A stretch of DNA of 64,000 nt, from assembly GCA_965153455.1 (NCBI GenBank), contig OZ234497.1, positions 12,028,001 through 12,092,000 of the forward strand. Reading direction: 5' to 3'. Source of the DNA: Sphagnum compactum. Lineage: Eukaryota > Bryophyta > Sphagnopsida > Sphagnales. The translations under genes and the position numbers were made by a program. Shown here one piece after another: positions 47,017 through 60,499 of this stretch (position 1 is the first letter of the stretch; the number at the start of each line of letters is the position of its first letter). The notes beneath the pieces were generated by a model that saw only the letters and a program-made list of their open reading frames with translations, was not told the origin of the DNA and did no database searches.

Positions 47017-48529
47017 TTGCATGTGTATGCCCGCATTTGTTCTCCCCTAGATTACTCAACTTGTTTTTGGTACACAATTACCCATTGATCGGATGTGAAA
47101 CTTCTTTTGAACAAAAAGAAAAGACTCCATTTGAATCAAGTGTTGGGATAATAATGTTATTTTTTCATTTGTGGAATATGCTAAGTTCTTAAGGTTCATT
47201 TTCTTGGTATACTGAATATTGTTATACCATGGTCACTGGAAACCTTGTTCAATTTGCAAGTTCTCATATTCTTTATGTATTGTATAGAATAGCAACATTG
47301 AAGATGATGAGCTACAACTATTGGCAAATTCCAATTGTTTCTTTTTCATTACATTTGGACAAATTTGGCTTTTAGATTATACAATAAAAAATAGAAAATA
47401 GTTACATACCTTGCCGAATGTGCACTTACAAGTCCGCAACTCGGCCAACCAAATGAACATAATACAATATATGAGCTTATATTTATTTGATACCAATACT
47501 TGTTGGATCCAGATGTAGCTGTTGGAGATAGATAGAAAAGATAGGCCTGTACTGATCATGCTTATACAGAACCTCTTCTTGTGCTTGTTTCTCAGCTGGT
47601 GTCTGCATCAGAACTAACTGGACTGAAAAGCAGACATCTGAAAACCAGCTGCACCACTGCCAATGACAACAAAACACTAGTGCAATAGATACTGCAGTGA
47701 TCACTCTGAGTCATTTCAGATGATTAGCCTCATCACTTGAAATGGTGGGTGGATACCTTTTACCCAAAAGTCCTCACAAGATGAACCCTGGAAATATTGT
47801 GTGATTACGGTGAGCTTCCATAGATTGACCTTGCTTTATCAGTTGTAACACCACCTTTTCCATAGAGCTTCAGTAGATCTACCATGACAACTGAAAATGG
47901 GTTTGAGTTCCTGGTCGCTGAATGCATGCCATTGTGCTCCAGCATTTCAGAAGCAGAAAGAACTAGGCAGAGAGAGTGTCTAAAGAAATCTACAATTACA
48001 CTCAAGTTTCCAGAACCTCAAATTAGCTGATGTCATTACAAGCAGACTGCAATGGGAAAACCCTCTTGAGAATCTGCAGGCTAGTAAATCATTCATATAA
48101 AGTTTGATCCTCTGTACAACTTTCTAGGATGTGGGTTTTTTGGGAAGAGCAAGAAACAACCCTCTCTATGACTTAGTGAGTAGATTTTCCATTCTGAAAC
48201 TCTTTCTTATTGAGGCTGTCAACTCAACCAGTAGTATAACAGTTCTTCTGTGTCATTTTCTTCTCCCACATCAAATGACTGCTGTTTCCATGGGCTGCTG
48301 ATTGTAGGAACATGGTAGTTTTTTCTTCAGTGCCACCTTCCAGCTCCTTCAAAATTTACTGGAGATGGAGAGAGCCAGGTCATGAATGAATCTGCCCTTT
48401 TCATATGATCCTGCTCGATGCTTTTTGCACATGGATTTATGAGAGAGTCTGGATTTTAGTTTCTCTTTAACTAATATTTACAATGAATAAAACAGGTGCA
48501 CGAATTATACAACCCCCATAATTTCTTCT
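47017..48529. other. Region between two convergent genes, probable OPT 3'-UTR
   Basis: The CER-like gene ends at 46921 and the transporter ends at 48530 on the other strand. From about 47500 to 48529 base composition is less AT-rich than the distal spacer, suggesting a long transporter 3'-UTR. AAATAAA on the minus strand near 47485 is a possible signal. The 66-codon minus ORF at 47805-48005 has no recognisable motif. Confidence 0.4.
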
Positions 48530-51500
48530 TCAATGTACAGGGCAGAAGTGGTATTGAGCAGTGACATTGATGCCTTTTGCTGTTGGGCAGTACGATAATG
48601 GACAATGATCGAGATAATGGGTGGGATTCCCCCACCATGTTGGGCCACTCTTACCAAAATACAGAAGGGTGAGGAATATCAAGGGGCCAGCAAAAGCCAC
48701 TCCTGTGTCAAGACCAGCTGATAAAATATAGTTGTAGCGTTGCCACCAGCGTCTTCGATGCTTGAACAGAAGGTGATTGAAGATGTATCCTGTTACAAAC
48801 CACGAGTTGTATGTCACAGGTGTGGCTGGTGGCCACTGACTTGCTGCTCCAAATAGCAGTGGAAAATTCGCTGCTTTTGCATATACCTGGCATTGACGAT
48901 TGAGTTCAGTCCCCAGTTATTGATCACTGCATTTGCATATGTGTGGACACATATATGCATATACGTATATGGGTAAGCATATAACAGCTAAATCTGAATT
49001 TTGCATGAGACGATGTATTTGCAATAGGATGACAGCAAAAGCGTGAATTGCAGTAATTACTGGCTATTGCCGATTTGAATAGAAGAGCAAACCTTGAGCT
49101 TAGAAGATGTTTTTGCAATGACCCAAAATGGGATTGGGGCAAGAGCACCAAGTAAAAAGAACCACCTCAGATTCCTATACTCTCCAGTGGCACCAAGTAA
49201 TCTTGAGGATCCGACCAGGCCCCATAATGTGATGACAGAGAAAGTGTTAGCAGTCACAGGGCATGACCATGCCCCTGATTCCACACACATGTTTCCAACA
49301 CCCTCAAACAACCAATATGCACAGGCTAGATTTACAAGTCCTGCCAACACAGCTCCACACACCTGCAAAAGTTCAAAGTTTCATTCCAGAAGCCTGAGTA
49401 CATCACTTCTTGCCTTAATGATTGCATTTTACATTAGGGTTGGATTTTGTGATGATTCCCAATTTTGTGCAAGAAACTTAGCAATGCACATGCATGGTTT
49501 TCTTTTATAAAAAAGTTACAACATCAGGCTATGTAACTTTGCATTTTTTCACAAGGAGTTCCAATAAAATCGAGTTTGCAAAATACCAGCACAGTAAACA
49601 GTTCACGAGGGGGAATCTTCATGTAATGCCCAAGTTTGCTGCAACGTAAGTAAGCCAAGCCTTGGACTATTGATTCTGCTGAGTACATTCGGAAGAATAC
49701 GTTGGCCATCGGGTAACCTGGAAACATGTATCCTGTCAATATATCGCACAATGGTCCTATTCCTGTGAACTGTCCCCACCCAAAAAAAGACCCCATCCAA
49801 TTTCTTCAAAGTTCACACTCTCAATTCTAAAACCTTAGATCCTATTGTACCTGCTTCTCTTCAACCTGTTGGTTGACCCAACATAACAAATCAAGAGCTT
49901 TTGTGTTTATTGCAGAGCAGTGAAGGAAACTGTGTGGGAGTCAAAAGGATGTAAACACTCCCTAGAGAGGCAGGCACTCCCAAGAATCCCAACATGCATT
50001 CCCAATTTGGAAGTTGAGATTCCTAGAGAGGCCCACATAATTGGAGTACTGTCAATTTTTACATGTCAACAGGTATAAAGAAGGCCCTGTTGGAATATGA
50101 TGAAAGGGATTAAAGAGCTAGGCGACAGCAGTTGTTTTTACCCTGTTGGTTGTGGCAGCAAGAACACCAATTGGAAGTGTGAAGAACATATTGAGAAACA
50201 TGGACAATAGTACTCCCCACCAAGGAAGCTGGAATATATGCTTCCAAGTTTGCATAATCACCATTGCTATCAATGCATTCCCGATAATAAATGCCCAAAA
50301 CCACCATGACGGTACATCCTTGTATTTTTGCATCAGCTTTGTATGGATGCTCTGCTTGTGTTCCATAGCTGCCAAAATTCCCACACAGATTTATTTTCCC
50401 TCTTGACAACATAATTTCATCACTACCATTTTTCTTCAAGGTTTTTATCAACACCAACCACAAACTAACCAAAACATTCTTCTATAACAGAGATTAATTC
50501 ATGGGGAACTTCTGACAACAGTGGACAAAAAAATGGACAAAAAAATTTGAAGGACATTCGAATGCATGATGATATCAAAGGAGAGTTTTGGTTGAAAAAT
50601 TAAGAGGGACATTACGATTGGTTTTGTATTGACGGTAGATAGCCTTGCCATGCCAGAGCATAACATGCACAATCGTAGCCCCGAGTGCCGCAAACATCAA
50701 CCCCCAATGTAGCACTGCATAAAAGGCTGACATGTGAGGTGCTCCATATGTCTCATACTTTTGTAGGTCCAGTGTCAACCCATCTCCAGCAACCACCTAA
50801 CAAGAACACTATGAAGGTCATTTCTAAACATTGGCACAAAGATGCCTTGACGCCCTTCTTCCTCCATATAGCACATGCTTGATATCTCTCTCTCTCTCTA
50901 GATATATACACATGGATTCATGTTTACATGTTTATATATGTGGGTGTGGTGGGATATATTGGCTCAAGGCCTGCATGCACACAAGTGTGATGATGGGTTA
51001 CTTTACCTCTGAAACATTGTAACGATGTCCATTTGAGAGGAACAATTTGTTGGTGATGATGGGAAATCTCTTGGTATGGAAAAGGTCTCCCCAATAGAGG
51101 AGAGGAGTTATAATGTAGGCAGCAACAAGGAATCCAATGTACACATTAACTAAGGTAGACCAGGGAGTTGCTAATGGAGATGACAAGATTGCTGAAATTG
51201 TTGCCCAATCCAAAGAAAACGCCGTCAATCCCAATCCAGTCAAACCTGCAAGTTGTTTCGCAACAACAAAAGTAGTTGGAAAAGATTGCCACCACCCTGA
51301 TATAAAAGAAAAATGAAAACACTTTTTTTCTTCAATCATATACATGACTTATGTAACCTTTCCACAATCACCCACTCACTAGTTGTTGCATTACCCAATC
51401 TATTTACCAAATCTATTACCATATCGCAACACTAAAATTTCAACACACATTCAAGACAAAGAACTCAGAAAATGATGAGAGCAAAAATTCCATCTATTGA

Positions 51501-54082
51501 GAGCAAAAACTATCTTCTGAGAGCGACAAACTATCTTCAGAACTGGTGGCACCTTCAATCAGAGAACATTCTATTTGAGCATTAGCCTGAGAGCTGGAGG
51601 AATGTGAGGAAGATAAACCTGAACCAAGTTGGTGGGCAAAGATGGAGTCTTTCCAGGTCCAGCAAATCCAGGAGAGAGCACTAATGGTAGCAAACATGTA
51701 CCCCGGTAGTATATACCAAGTAAAGCTGCAAATTGCAGCTATGGCAAAGAAGTGTAGCCTGTGAATCCCCTTTGAATCCTCCTTCTCATGCAATGCCCTG
51801 TCACACACAACCCAAGAACAGATCTGAATCTGGCAACAATAAATATCCCAGAGACTGTAATCCTGTTTTAAATGGTGATGGAAGAATCTACTGCAGCAGC
51901 AATACACAAATTAATGGTGGTGGAAAAAAAAGACAAAAAGCTGCAATTTTAGTAAGAAACTTGTGAGAGTAGAAGAAAGGGTCTGTGCATAATCCTGGAA
52001 ATATGATTGAAGAGAATTTCTAGATTGAAATGATTTCTATCACCTGAATAGCGAGACATCCACCAAGCTTGCCGGCCACCACATATTTGCAGGTTCCTAT
52101 ACATCTTCCAGAAATGCAAGCAGATCATGAATCATCCTTTTCTAATATGTCAAAACACATTGAATCTAAGGGCTATACCTATCATGCATTAAATTCTCTA
52201 TTTTACTCAACTTTCTCTTGCATGTTACATTTGTGTAAATTATCAGCTTGTCTTTTTGCAATTGTGTATACCCATTCCAAGACTTCTGGATGCTTTGAAG
52301 AAGAGCTTGAGAAAAAAGGAGGAACAATTGACAGCATACCACAAGGTATTTGCGAAGAAGACCAGCCCATCCATATCCCAAAACTTGTGTTGAGATTATC
52401 AAGACTAAAGCTGCAATGAATGGAATTTCCTGATTCAGCAGATGCTCACGTATATCAGAAAAACCACAACAAAAAGGAGATAGTCACTACGACGCCTAAG
52501 TGTTTTTTCAATGACCAATATTGCAGTTACATATGACTGAGTCTCTAAAGAAAATGTAACAAAGTAGCAAAATCTGCAAATAAAAAACCTGCAGAAAATT
52601 CTACTGCAAAACTTGTATGTTATGTTCTGAGCTTCAGGTCCAGCTTGGTGAGGGTAATTCTGTGTTTTTTATTTGTGAAGAAAAGCACCCATAAAGCACA
52701 CACACAACACAAACCATTTGTTTGTTGAGGGAGAAAAATTTTACTGTTTTGTAAAATGCAGGAAGCGTGATGAGTGCGATAGCTTCAACTCCTTTCGCTG
52801 TACTTTCTTTTATACCACCTCCCGAATGTGCTAGCAGCGTGATGAGAACATGCTCCTAATACCCAACACATGATAAAACAACACCCAAAACGTTAAAATC
52901 TCTCTTCTTTTACTTTCACTCTCATTCACAACCCATAATGTTGGGCGACACTAAGATTGCATATTGAGCTATAAGCACATGCTAGAGATTCTCTACATAA
53001 CCGGAAAAATAATCTAAGAAAAAATTATATATATATATATATATTTTTTACTACAAAGCAATCTATCTCCAATATTGCCAAAATGTGCCTAGAAATGACC
53101 AAAGATGATGAAGAAAAAACACTTCCTGAACAGTAAGATGATGATAATGATGGAACATCAAGTGTTTTTCTTCATCATCATCAACAAGAAGGTCAATCCC
53201 ATCACAAAAGAGAACAGGAAGATCAATCCCATCACAAAGAGAACAGGACTACATGAATTCCAATTGATCACAAAGAGATGATCATCACAAAGCAGGGAGT
53301 GGGTTCTGTATAAGAAAGATGAGATGATGATGATGATGATGATAATGATGAGGGACCTTGATGTTGAAGGGTCCGGGATTGATCCTGACTCCTCCGATTG
53401 TCCAATCTGGAAGCACGGAAGCCATGAATTGACCAAGGTACAACGACACCATCTGCCCAGCAATCCCAGATATGGTGATGGGTGCTGTTCTGAAGTGAAA
53501 AAACTGGTTCACAAATGACAAGAAGATGCACAAGAAAGTCCCAATGACCCATGTACGGAATGTGAGTCCTGGCATTGATGGATCATCTGTCTCTGGCACT
53601 GTTAACTTCACTTCTTCAATTTGCGAAGCATCATCTTCCTGTTTGAAGAATTGGGTTGAAGAAATGGGTCATCACACACACATCACCACCACCACCACCA
53701 CCACCACCACGCATGTGTTTTTCCAATCAGAGGAAGAAGAATTGGCAAAGCAGAGCTCAAACTCATGGACAAATCACAAAGAGGAAAGTTCTTGCATGTC
53801 ACAGCTCTTTCTGAAGCAGTTTCTTGCAAGGCCTCAGAGAGAATTCCTGAACTTTGTTTGAGAGATCTGCAAGCAAGAATGCATCAAGAAAAAAGAAGAA
53901 AAAAAAGGAGATATATTGTAAGACCCATCACCCACCTCTGAAGATGTTGTGAGAGTTGTATCTTCTGGGTCTGGGATCAGATCCTCATGATCCTTTGCAG
54001 CAGCAGCAGGAGGAGGAGGTGATGAACTTCTTATGCCCAACAAAGGCTCCCACCAGCTCATGTCTTTCTCCTCCTTTGCCAT
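48530..54082 (-). CDS. OPT: Oligopeptide transporter (OPT family)
   Basis: The complete gene encodes a multi-pass, proton-coupled plasma-membrane transporter of small peptides or metal chelates. Exons (minus) are 54082-53936, 53638-53357, 52855-52745, 52429-52340, 52096-52044, 51797-51619, 51245-51007, 50796-50616, 50368-50142, 49769-49587, 49362-49093 and 48886-48530. All introns are GT-AG with agreeing phases, and the product is 772 residues, slightly longer than the usual 730-760. Landmarks are VPETDDPSMP, the NPG motif (136-138), LGYGWAGLLRKYLV, MWWPASLVDVSLFRALHEKE, GLGLTAFSLDWA, LPWWG, the KIPPR motif (554-558), RWWQRYNYILSAGLD and DHCPL...CP near the C-terminus. Residues 1-49 are acidic/Pro-rich. 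Exon 3 (EHVLITLLAHSGGG...) departs from the usual FAN-G-G sequence. The gene is convergent with the CER-like gene. The exact OPT paralogue and substrate cannot be told. Confidence 0.94.
53324..53345 (+). repeat. GAT microsatellite in OPT intron 2
   Basis: ATG/GAT triplets lie just after the end of exon 2 (minus sense). A CAC triplet run also lies at about 53682-53710 in intron 1. Confidence 0.85.
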
Positions 54083-55273
54083 TTGGAAGAAGCAGCAGCA
54101 CCAGCAGCAGTACCAACAAGATTTTGTGTTCTATATTGATCAAAGCTTCTTCAGGGAGCTGGATGGAAGATGAGATTGATCAGCTCCCCCTTTCCCTCCC
54201 ACCCCCTCCTCCTCCCACAAGCCAAAACCTGTGACGACATGGCAATTACTCAGCATAAAAGATTGCAGCAGCTCTGGATTTTGTCTCTCTACAACAATGT
54301 AGTAACACATACCGGAAAAAAGCTTCCCCCCGGCAAGCAGAAGAAGAAGACAAGAAACTGGTCTCGACTTTTCTTTCTCAAAACAAAACCAAAGTAAACA
54401 AAAATTCAAACCAGGAAAAGTAGAAAAGAACACCACCGCAGCAGCGACTCAATTGATCATCAGCAGAAGTTTCTTCTTCTTCTTCTTCTTCCTTTCCTTG
54501 CAGCATGAAGAATCTAAATTTCAGTGCTGCAGCAAAAAAACTGGAGCAAATCTGGAACAAACCCACCACGTATCATCATCATCTCTACTCCATGGAATTC
54601 TGCCCAAAAACACCGTTTCTTGCCAACTGATAAATTTAACTTTGATAAGTTCTTTACAAACTACTCTCCCCCCGACCCCCCGGCAAAAAAAAAGAACCAG
54701 AAGCTCTCTCCAAAAACAAAAAAGTAGGTGCAGAAGAAGAGGAGGAAGAATGGGTATTAGTACAGTTCCTGGGGGAGGGGAGCCTGCAGGGGAATAATAT
54801 AACAACCAATGTAACAAACAAATAGCTTCTCAAGTAGCCTTGCTACTGCAGCAACAAACTTTTCTTTCAAACAGAAAACCCAACAACAAGAGAAAAAAGC
54901 TCACATCATCATCACCATCATTATACTACAACTTGGGCCCACAATTTCTCTCTTTCACTTTCACTTTCTCTTTCTCTCCATCTCTCTATCCATTCTTTCT
55001 ATTTCTCACATCTGCCCAGCTCTTCTTCTTCTTCTTCTCTCTTATTCTCCATCTCTCTCTATCTCTCCATCACTCTTTTTGTTCTGGATCAATCTCTCTC
55101 TCTTACAACTCCTAGAGAGCAACCCAAAACAACAAGGATTAAATCTCTCTAATCTATCTATCTATCTAGCGAGGATGACATAAAAACTCATGTAGGTACC
55201 AATTCTTCTTAGAAGCACCGTTTCTTCACCAACCCAAAATTTACCAGCCAAAGAGAAAAGATACATCACATCA

Positions 55274-55315
<42 letters not shown>

Positions 55316-55811
55316 ACTCACTCAAATATTCAGATCAGAGAGATCAATCTATCTACCTAGAGAGGATTGATTCTATAACCCATGGAATTCAATCCTGGCA
55401 AATGCAAATTGAAATCCATCGAAGTTAGTGCATTGGAAAATTTACTTCATTCCTTCCATGGAAGATGAGAAAGAAGAACCAAAACCCAGAATTCAAAGAA
55501 GAGAGAAAACAAAAAAAATCAGTTGTTGTACAACCAACTAGTACCTACTTACCTTGCTGCTGCTTGCTGCTGAGCTGCTGATAAAAGAAGAAAGAGAGCA
55601 AGTGTCAGAAGAAGAAAAGGAAGAATTTTTTTTGCACCAAATCTTCTTCTTCTTCTGGAATTGTTGCACAGCTACTTGGCTTTGCTTGGGTTTGATTTGC
55701 TTGGGTTTGCTTTGCTTGGGTTTGCTTGGGTTGCAGCTGATCTTGCTGCTTTGCTACAGAAGAGCTGGGCTTAGATGCTGCCCAAGTGCAGAGAGTTTTA
55801 GTAACTTGCCT
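54083..55811 (-). promoter_or_regulatory. OPT 5' region with probable leader intron and GA repeats
   Basis: On the minus strand AGCAGCAAG|GTAAGTAGG at 55553/55552 is a near-perfect splice donor, preceded by a CAGCAG-rich stretch. This suggests a non-coding first exon (about 55553-55800) spliced over about 1.4 kb to an acceptor just upstream of the ATG at 54082 (ATATAG near 54137 is one candidate). Inside lie an (AG)18 run (55276-55311, minus sense) and many GAA/AGA stretches. I could not identify a TATA box or transcription start. Confidence 0.5.
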
Positions 55812-57235
55812 GGTTTGTAACTAAGTTAGATATTAGCATTTTGTTTCAAACCCCTTTCATTGTTTCTTTCTTTTAATTCTTTTCAAGGAAACTTTCCTTT
55901 TTTTGCAATTTTGGGTGTTTTTTCTTTGTTGGGTCACTAGTTTTACTAGGGATTGATGTAAGAGTTTATTGGGTCTCACAATTTTTTCCCTATTTTAGAC
56001 TATTATTGTTTTGGGTTTTCTTTTCTTTTTTCAGACTAATGATCATCATAAAACAATGAATGATTATCATCCATCATGCATCATGAAAGATTTTTTTTAT
56101 TTTTTTCCTTTTAAAAAATGTTTTTGTTTTGGGATTTTATTCCATATACACCAGCTTAACTCCGGAACATGAAGCACTTGGAAAAAGTTCCTAGTATATT
56201 TGGAGTGCACTTTACATCCATGAATATCCCTCGTCAAAAGAAGGAAGGTTCTTACATCTACTCCTATGAGTGGGATGATCTTACACCTATAAGATCCCTC
56301 CAATGCCTCATGATCTACCTACATTTAGGTGTATGATAATGTTTGCCTCATGGTTTACCATTGGTGAAGTTGCCCATGGGTTGGGGACATTTCAAAAAGG
56401 GGAGGTTAAAACCAACACCCACTTCATCCTATGCCCTTTATTTTGGGAATGCCCCCACCTTGAGCCTTTAACCTTACACAAGATTTTTTTCTCATTTAGA
56501 AATGACCCATTGTTGAAAGCTTTGTTTCCTTTGCTAATAATCATGTTTTTATTATTTCTCTTATCACTAACTATAATTCTCCCTCCTTTGCAACTACTAT
56601 AGTTCAAATGGAGAAATTCAATTGCAACAAAAGAAAGTAGCATGGTTTTGGTAGCTCAAGAAACCCAAGAGGACAAAGAATTTATGACTATCTCTCATTG
56701 AAGACCTTACATTTTGTCAAGCCTTTCTCCTTTTCTTATGATTTTTCTTGTGATGTTGCAAACTTTTTTGAATTTTGCAAACCCTAATTGGTACATGGCT
56801 TAATGATTCTTTGAAGCAATATGAGCCTCTAAGACCAATCCAACTTGTACCACATTGAAAAACAAAAGCTTTAATTTTGCCTCCATAAACTTTAAAACTT
56901 TCTATCTCAAAATGTCCCAAGAATCACAAACTAGTTCATGACAATCTTGGTCGTCTGTTCCCTCCTCGAACAAATGCCTTTGTGATTGAACATATTGTCA
57001 CAAGATTGCCTATAGATTCATCAATGATGTAATGCTTTCATCAAATATTACATTTGAAGTTGTGAAATATCACAATGTCTCCTATTATTGCATAGTTGTA
57101 ATCCAAAGGCTTTCAAAGTGCTTTTTTAAACAATGACTATAATTTGAAATCAAATGTTTAAATGTTTTCTTGCTAGATTATTTCAACATTTGACAACTTG
57201 TTTGGAAATCCAATCATGCACACAAATGTCATTAT
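55812..57235. other. Intergenic DNA, no gene
   Basis: No ORF with a recognisable motif is seen. T-rich tracts (55920-56110) follow the transporter's 5' region. Confidence 0.4.
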
Positions 57236-57239
57236 ACAA

Positions 57240-58160
57240 GAATCCAATTATGATGTGTTTTGGTTAGATTTTAATTGCAAGGTCTAAAATTCATAAAACA
57301 TTTCAATCATAGTTGACATTGGTTTGTATGGGTACTCATTTGAACTTGAAAATTATGAAGGAAGTCTACAACTCGTAAAACATTTCAACTAGGGTTCATT
57401 TTGATGTGTATTTATATTCATTTGAACTTGAACTCATAAAAAATTCCAATTAAGTTGTGTTTGATTTGTATGGGTTTTTGTGTGAACTTGAATCCTATCT
57501 TGGAGGTGTACAATTCATAAAACATCCCAATTTGATTCCATTATAATGTGCATGAGATTTCATGTGAACTTAAATCTTATGTTGAAGGTCTATAGCACAT
57601 AAAATACAATAATTTGGTTCCATTCTAGTGTGCACAAGTACTCATTTGAACTTGCAACCTATGTTGGAGATCTATATAATTCATAAAACATTTCATGAAA
57701 GTTGTGTGTGGTTTGTGTGGGTATTCATTTTAACCTAGAGGTTGCAATTCATATAACATATCAATTTGGTTCCATTTTAATGTGTATGGGTACTAATTGT
57801 AACCATGAACTTGTGTTGGAGGTTTGTAGTTCATAAAACATTCCAATTAGGTTCCATTTCGGTTTGTATGGGTTTTCATCAAACATATTTCTATGGTTCA
57901 AAGTTCATATCACATGCATATTGGGTTGGGTAAGGGTATTCATTTGAACTCAAAATCTATTTTGGAGGCCTGCAACTCTTAAAACATGTCTCTCTCAAAT
58001 AATCATGGTGTGTATGAGTATTCATTTCAAAATGAGCATTATGTGGGAGGCCTACAAGTCATAAAACACCCTAATTTGGGGCAATTTGGTGTGTATGGGT
58101 AGTCATTTGAACCTATGGACTATGTGGGAGGCTTGCAACTTTTAAAACATGTTAATCTTG
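57240..58160 (+). repeat. Degenerate tandem array of about 80 bp units
   Basis: Some eleven units each contain CATAAAACATTTCAATTNGG, then ATGTGTATGGGTATTCATTT and GAACTTG...GGAGGTCTACAA. CATAAAAC-like anchors lie near 57291, 57374, 57434, 57508, 57597, 57681, 57751, 57831, 57978 and 58059. Unit length varies from 60 to 90 bp. The array is non-coding. Confidence 0.8.
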
Positions 58161-58164
58161 GACT

Positions 58165-59746
58165 ATTTGAATTGAACCTAGCCTTATTTTAGTTTAAAAC
58201 CTTTTTCAATAGTTTGCAAGTCAAACTGGTAACTTTGTATGCCTATGTTGGGGTTTATGGTTTTTTTAAAACTTGATACATGTAGAATAGGTCTACAACT
58301 CAATTTTGGGGGTCCGGGATAGCCTCTTTTGGTTTTGTGCTTATGAAATAAAATTAGTGTGTTGAAATTTGAGGTTTTGGTTGGGAATCCAATGTATATT
58401 ATGGAAATCCAATGAATTTTATGGAAATTATCCATTTTTGTTGTGAAAATCTAATGACCAAGTCCATAAAAAGTGGTATGGAAATCCAATGACAAAATTA
58501 TCCAAATCTAAAGATAATTTTGAAAATTTAAATATTGAATTTGTGTTTAGGTCTAAGGGAGTATAATTGTTTTATTTTTTTGGTATGATTGAAGGGATGG
58601 CAAATTTCATAGCAACCAGATCATGGGAAATGATGATTCGATGGAGACACAATAGTTTTTGAATCTATTGTTTCACACAAAATAAAAACACTGGGAAAAA
58701 AAAAAGACATTAAGCAAGTAGTGGAATCTTTTTAGCTTAACACCATTGCCACATCACTATGCATTTTGCAACATACAACATGGGTAAGAATCAAGTAACT
58801 TAATTGATTCCAAATGAAGTGTGGAGATTAATGTATGTTAATTACCAAGCTAAGTATTCTAATTTTTTGTTTGTGAAGGAAACTTTGAAGGACCCCTTAT
58901 GTGACACCTTAAAGGAATTAAAAAGGGAACACTTCAATGTGATGATGAAATGTTAGAATGTTTAAAAGCTATATATGGACATGCTTAAAAAAATGTTTAA
59001 AAAAGACATTTGAATGTGATAGATGGGGTACCCAACTCCAGGACAACAACTTTTTCCTCTAACTCCTTTAAACCTACCTTGGTTCTATACCTATTGTTGA
59101 TGCATTTATAAATTCTAAACCATTTGCAAGTGATGGTGAGCAATTGATGACCAAGTTAAAAATCTTGTAGAATCAATCTAAGAGCATGGCAATAATGGCA
59201 TCCCACTTTGCCTCCACCTCCAAAACATGGGATGTTTCCCTAACAAGGAAGGTGGAATCAACAATGAGCAAGAGAAGATGGTGAAAATCAACAACTTGAA
59301 AGCAATTAGAGATCTAGGTGTTATATCAGAGGAGTTTGGACATGTAACTAGAAGTCTCCTTGTCAACCATGCATAATTGGGTTAAGATTTTGGTCCCTAA
59401 CCATTTCATAGTGAGGTTCATCCACTTCATGTGTAGGAAGTTAGTGAAGAAAGTTGTAGTTCAAATTACATGTGTTTTGTTGAATCAAACTTCTTCATGA
59501 GGTGTTTCCATTTTCTTTTTAACCCACTATTCGAAACTTGCATGTGTTTTGTTGAATGTTTACACTACATCATGGTCTTCATATGGGGCAAGTTCCCCTC
59601 ATCCTATTAGTGCATAATAAAGATTTATTCAGCCATGTCTTTTGGATTTCCCAAAAAATACTCAAAATAATCATATCAATGTGTGAAATATTGGCACTAA
59701 TATTGTTAAACATTCAATGTTGCAACATGTTCACATCATGATAGGA
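58165..59746. other. AT-rich DNA with a possible decayed ORF
   Basis: Between 59115 and 59370 one + frame reads LVESI, then EHGNNGIPLCLHLQNMGCF and NNLKAIRDLGVISEEFGHVT with few stops, which could be a remnant of a protein I do not recognise. Nothing else is supported. Confidence 0.35.
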
Positions 59747-59754
59747 CTCGGGAT

Positions 59755-59873
59755 CATAGTGATGACATTCTTCATTTTGCACTTTAAAATTCGCGAAAAT
59801 TCGTTAAAATTTGTGAAAAATTCGTTAAAATTCGCGAATTTTAAAGTGCAAAATGAAGAATGTCATCACTATG
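59755..59873. mobile_element. 119 bp hAT-type MITE with perfect 43 bp TIRs
   Basis: Bases 59755-59797 and 59831-59873 are exact reverse complements (outer end CATAGTGATGACATTC), leaving a 33-base centre with two AATTCGTTAAAA words. CTCGGGAT at 59747-59754 is repeated exactly at 59874-59881, an 8 bp target-site duplication typical of hAT elements. It carries no ORF, so it would depend on a transposase elsewhere. The absence of any mismatch points to a recent insertion. Confidence 0.93.
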
Positions 59874-59881
59874 CTCGGGAT

Positions 59882-60499
59882 AGCTAATGTTCATGTGTAT
59901 GAACAATTCATAATAATTTAAAATTATTGTGTTGTTCATTACACAAATCTTCTTCCAATGATTGAACTAGGTTATATGCTCTTTGTTCTTCATGGTTTTC
60001 GGATTTTAACCAAGGTCTCATTTATGAACCCAATACATTTTGGGAAATCTTACAACGAGGTACCCAAAACACCTCTTCCCTTGGGTGTCCATCAACAAAT
60101 CTCAACCATTAATGCATGATGTAAAAAATAATGCATCATCACACAAAGACAAGTTTGATCACTTCCACATGAAGGGGTGCCATTGCATGGTCACATTGTC
60201 ATATTTCATATACAATATGAAGTTCATGAAACATTCTTAACATTAACTTGCATAGGCCACATGACACAATTGGAATCTCCCTTGTTATGTTCAAATGTCA
60301 AGTTAGGTTTTTGCCTTAAACCTAGCCATAAACATTCACCCAATAAAATCCTAAATGAAATTGAAACCAAAATTTTAAAATCAAATCTTTTACCCTAACC
60401 CTAACCTAAAACATCAACTAAAATGACTAAACCCTAAACTTTAGATGAAGAAATTGAAATCAAAATAAAAATTTAGATCCTAAACCATAACTTTAAAGA
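59882..60499. other. AT-rich DNA, no recognised gene
   Basis: ORFs at 60040-60240 and 60177-60398 overlap and show no motif. CCCTAACCCTAACC occurs at 60393-60406, a short telomere-like run. Confidence 0.4.

Noticed and set aside
59178-59366. Minus-strand ORF at 59178-59366 as a gene
   Set aside because: The + strand in the same place gives a more protein-like reading; neither has a recognisable domain, so neither is called.
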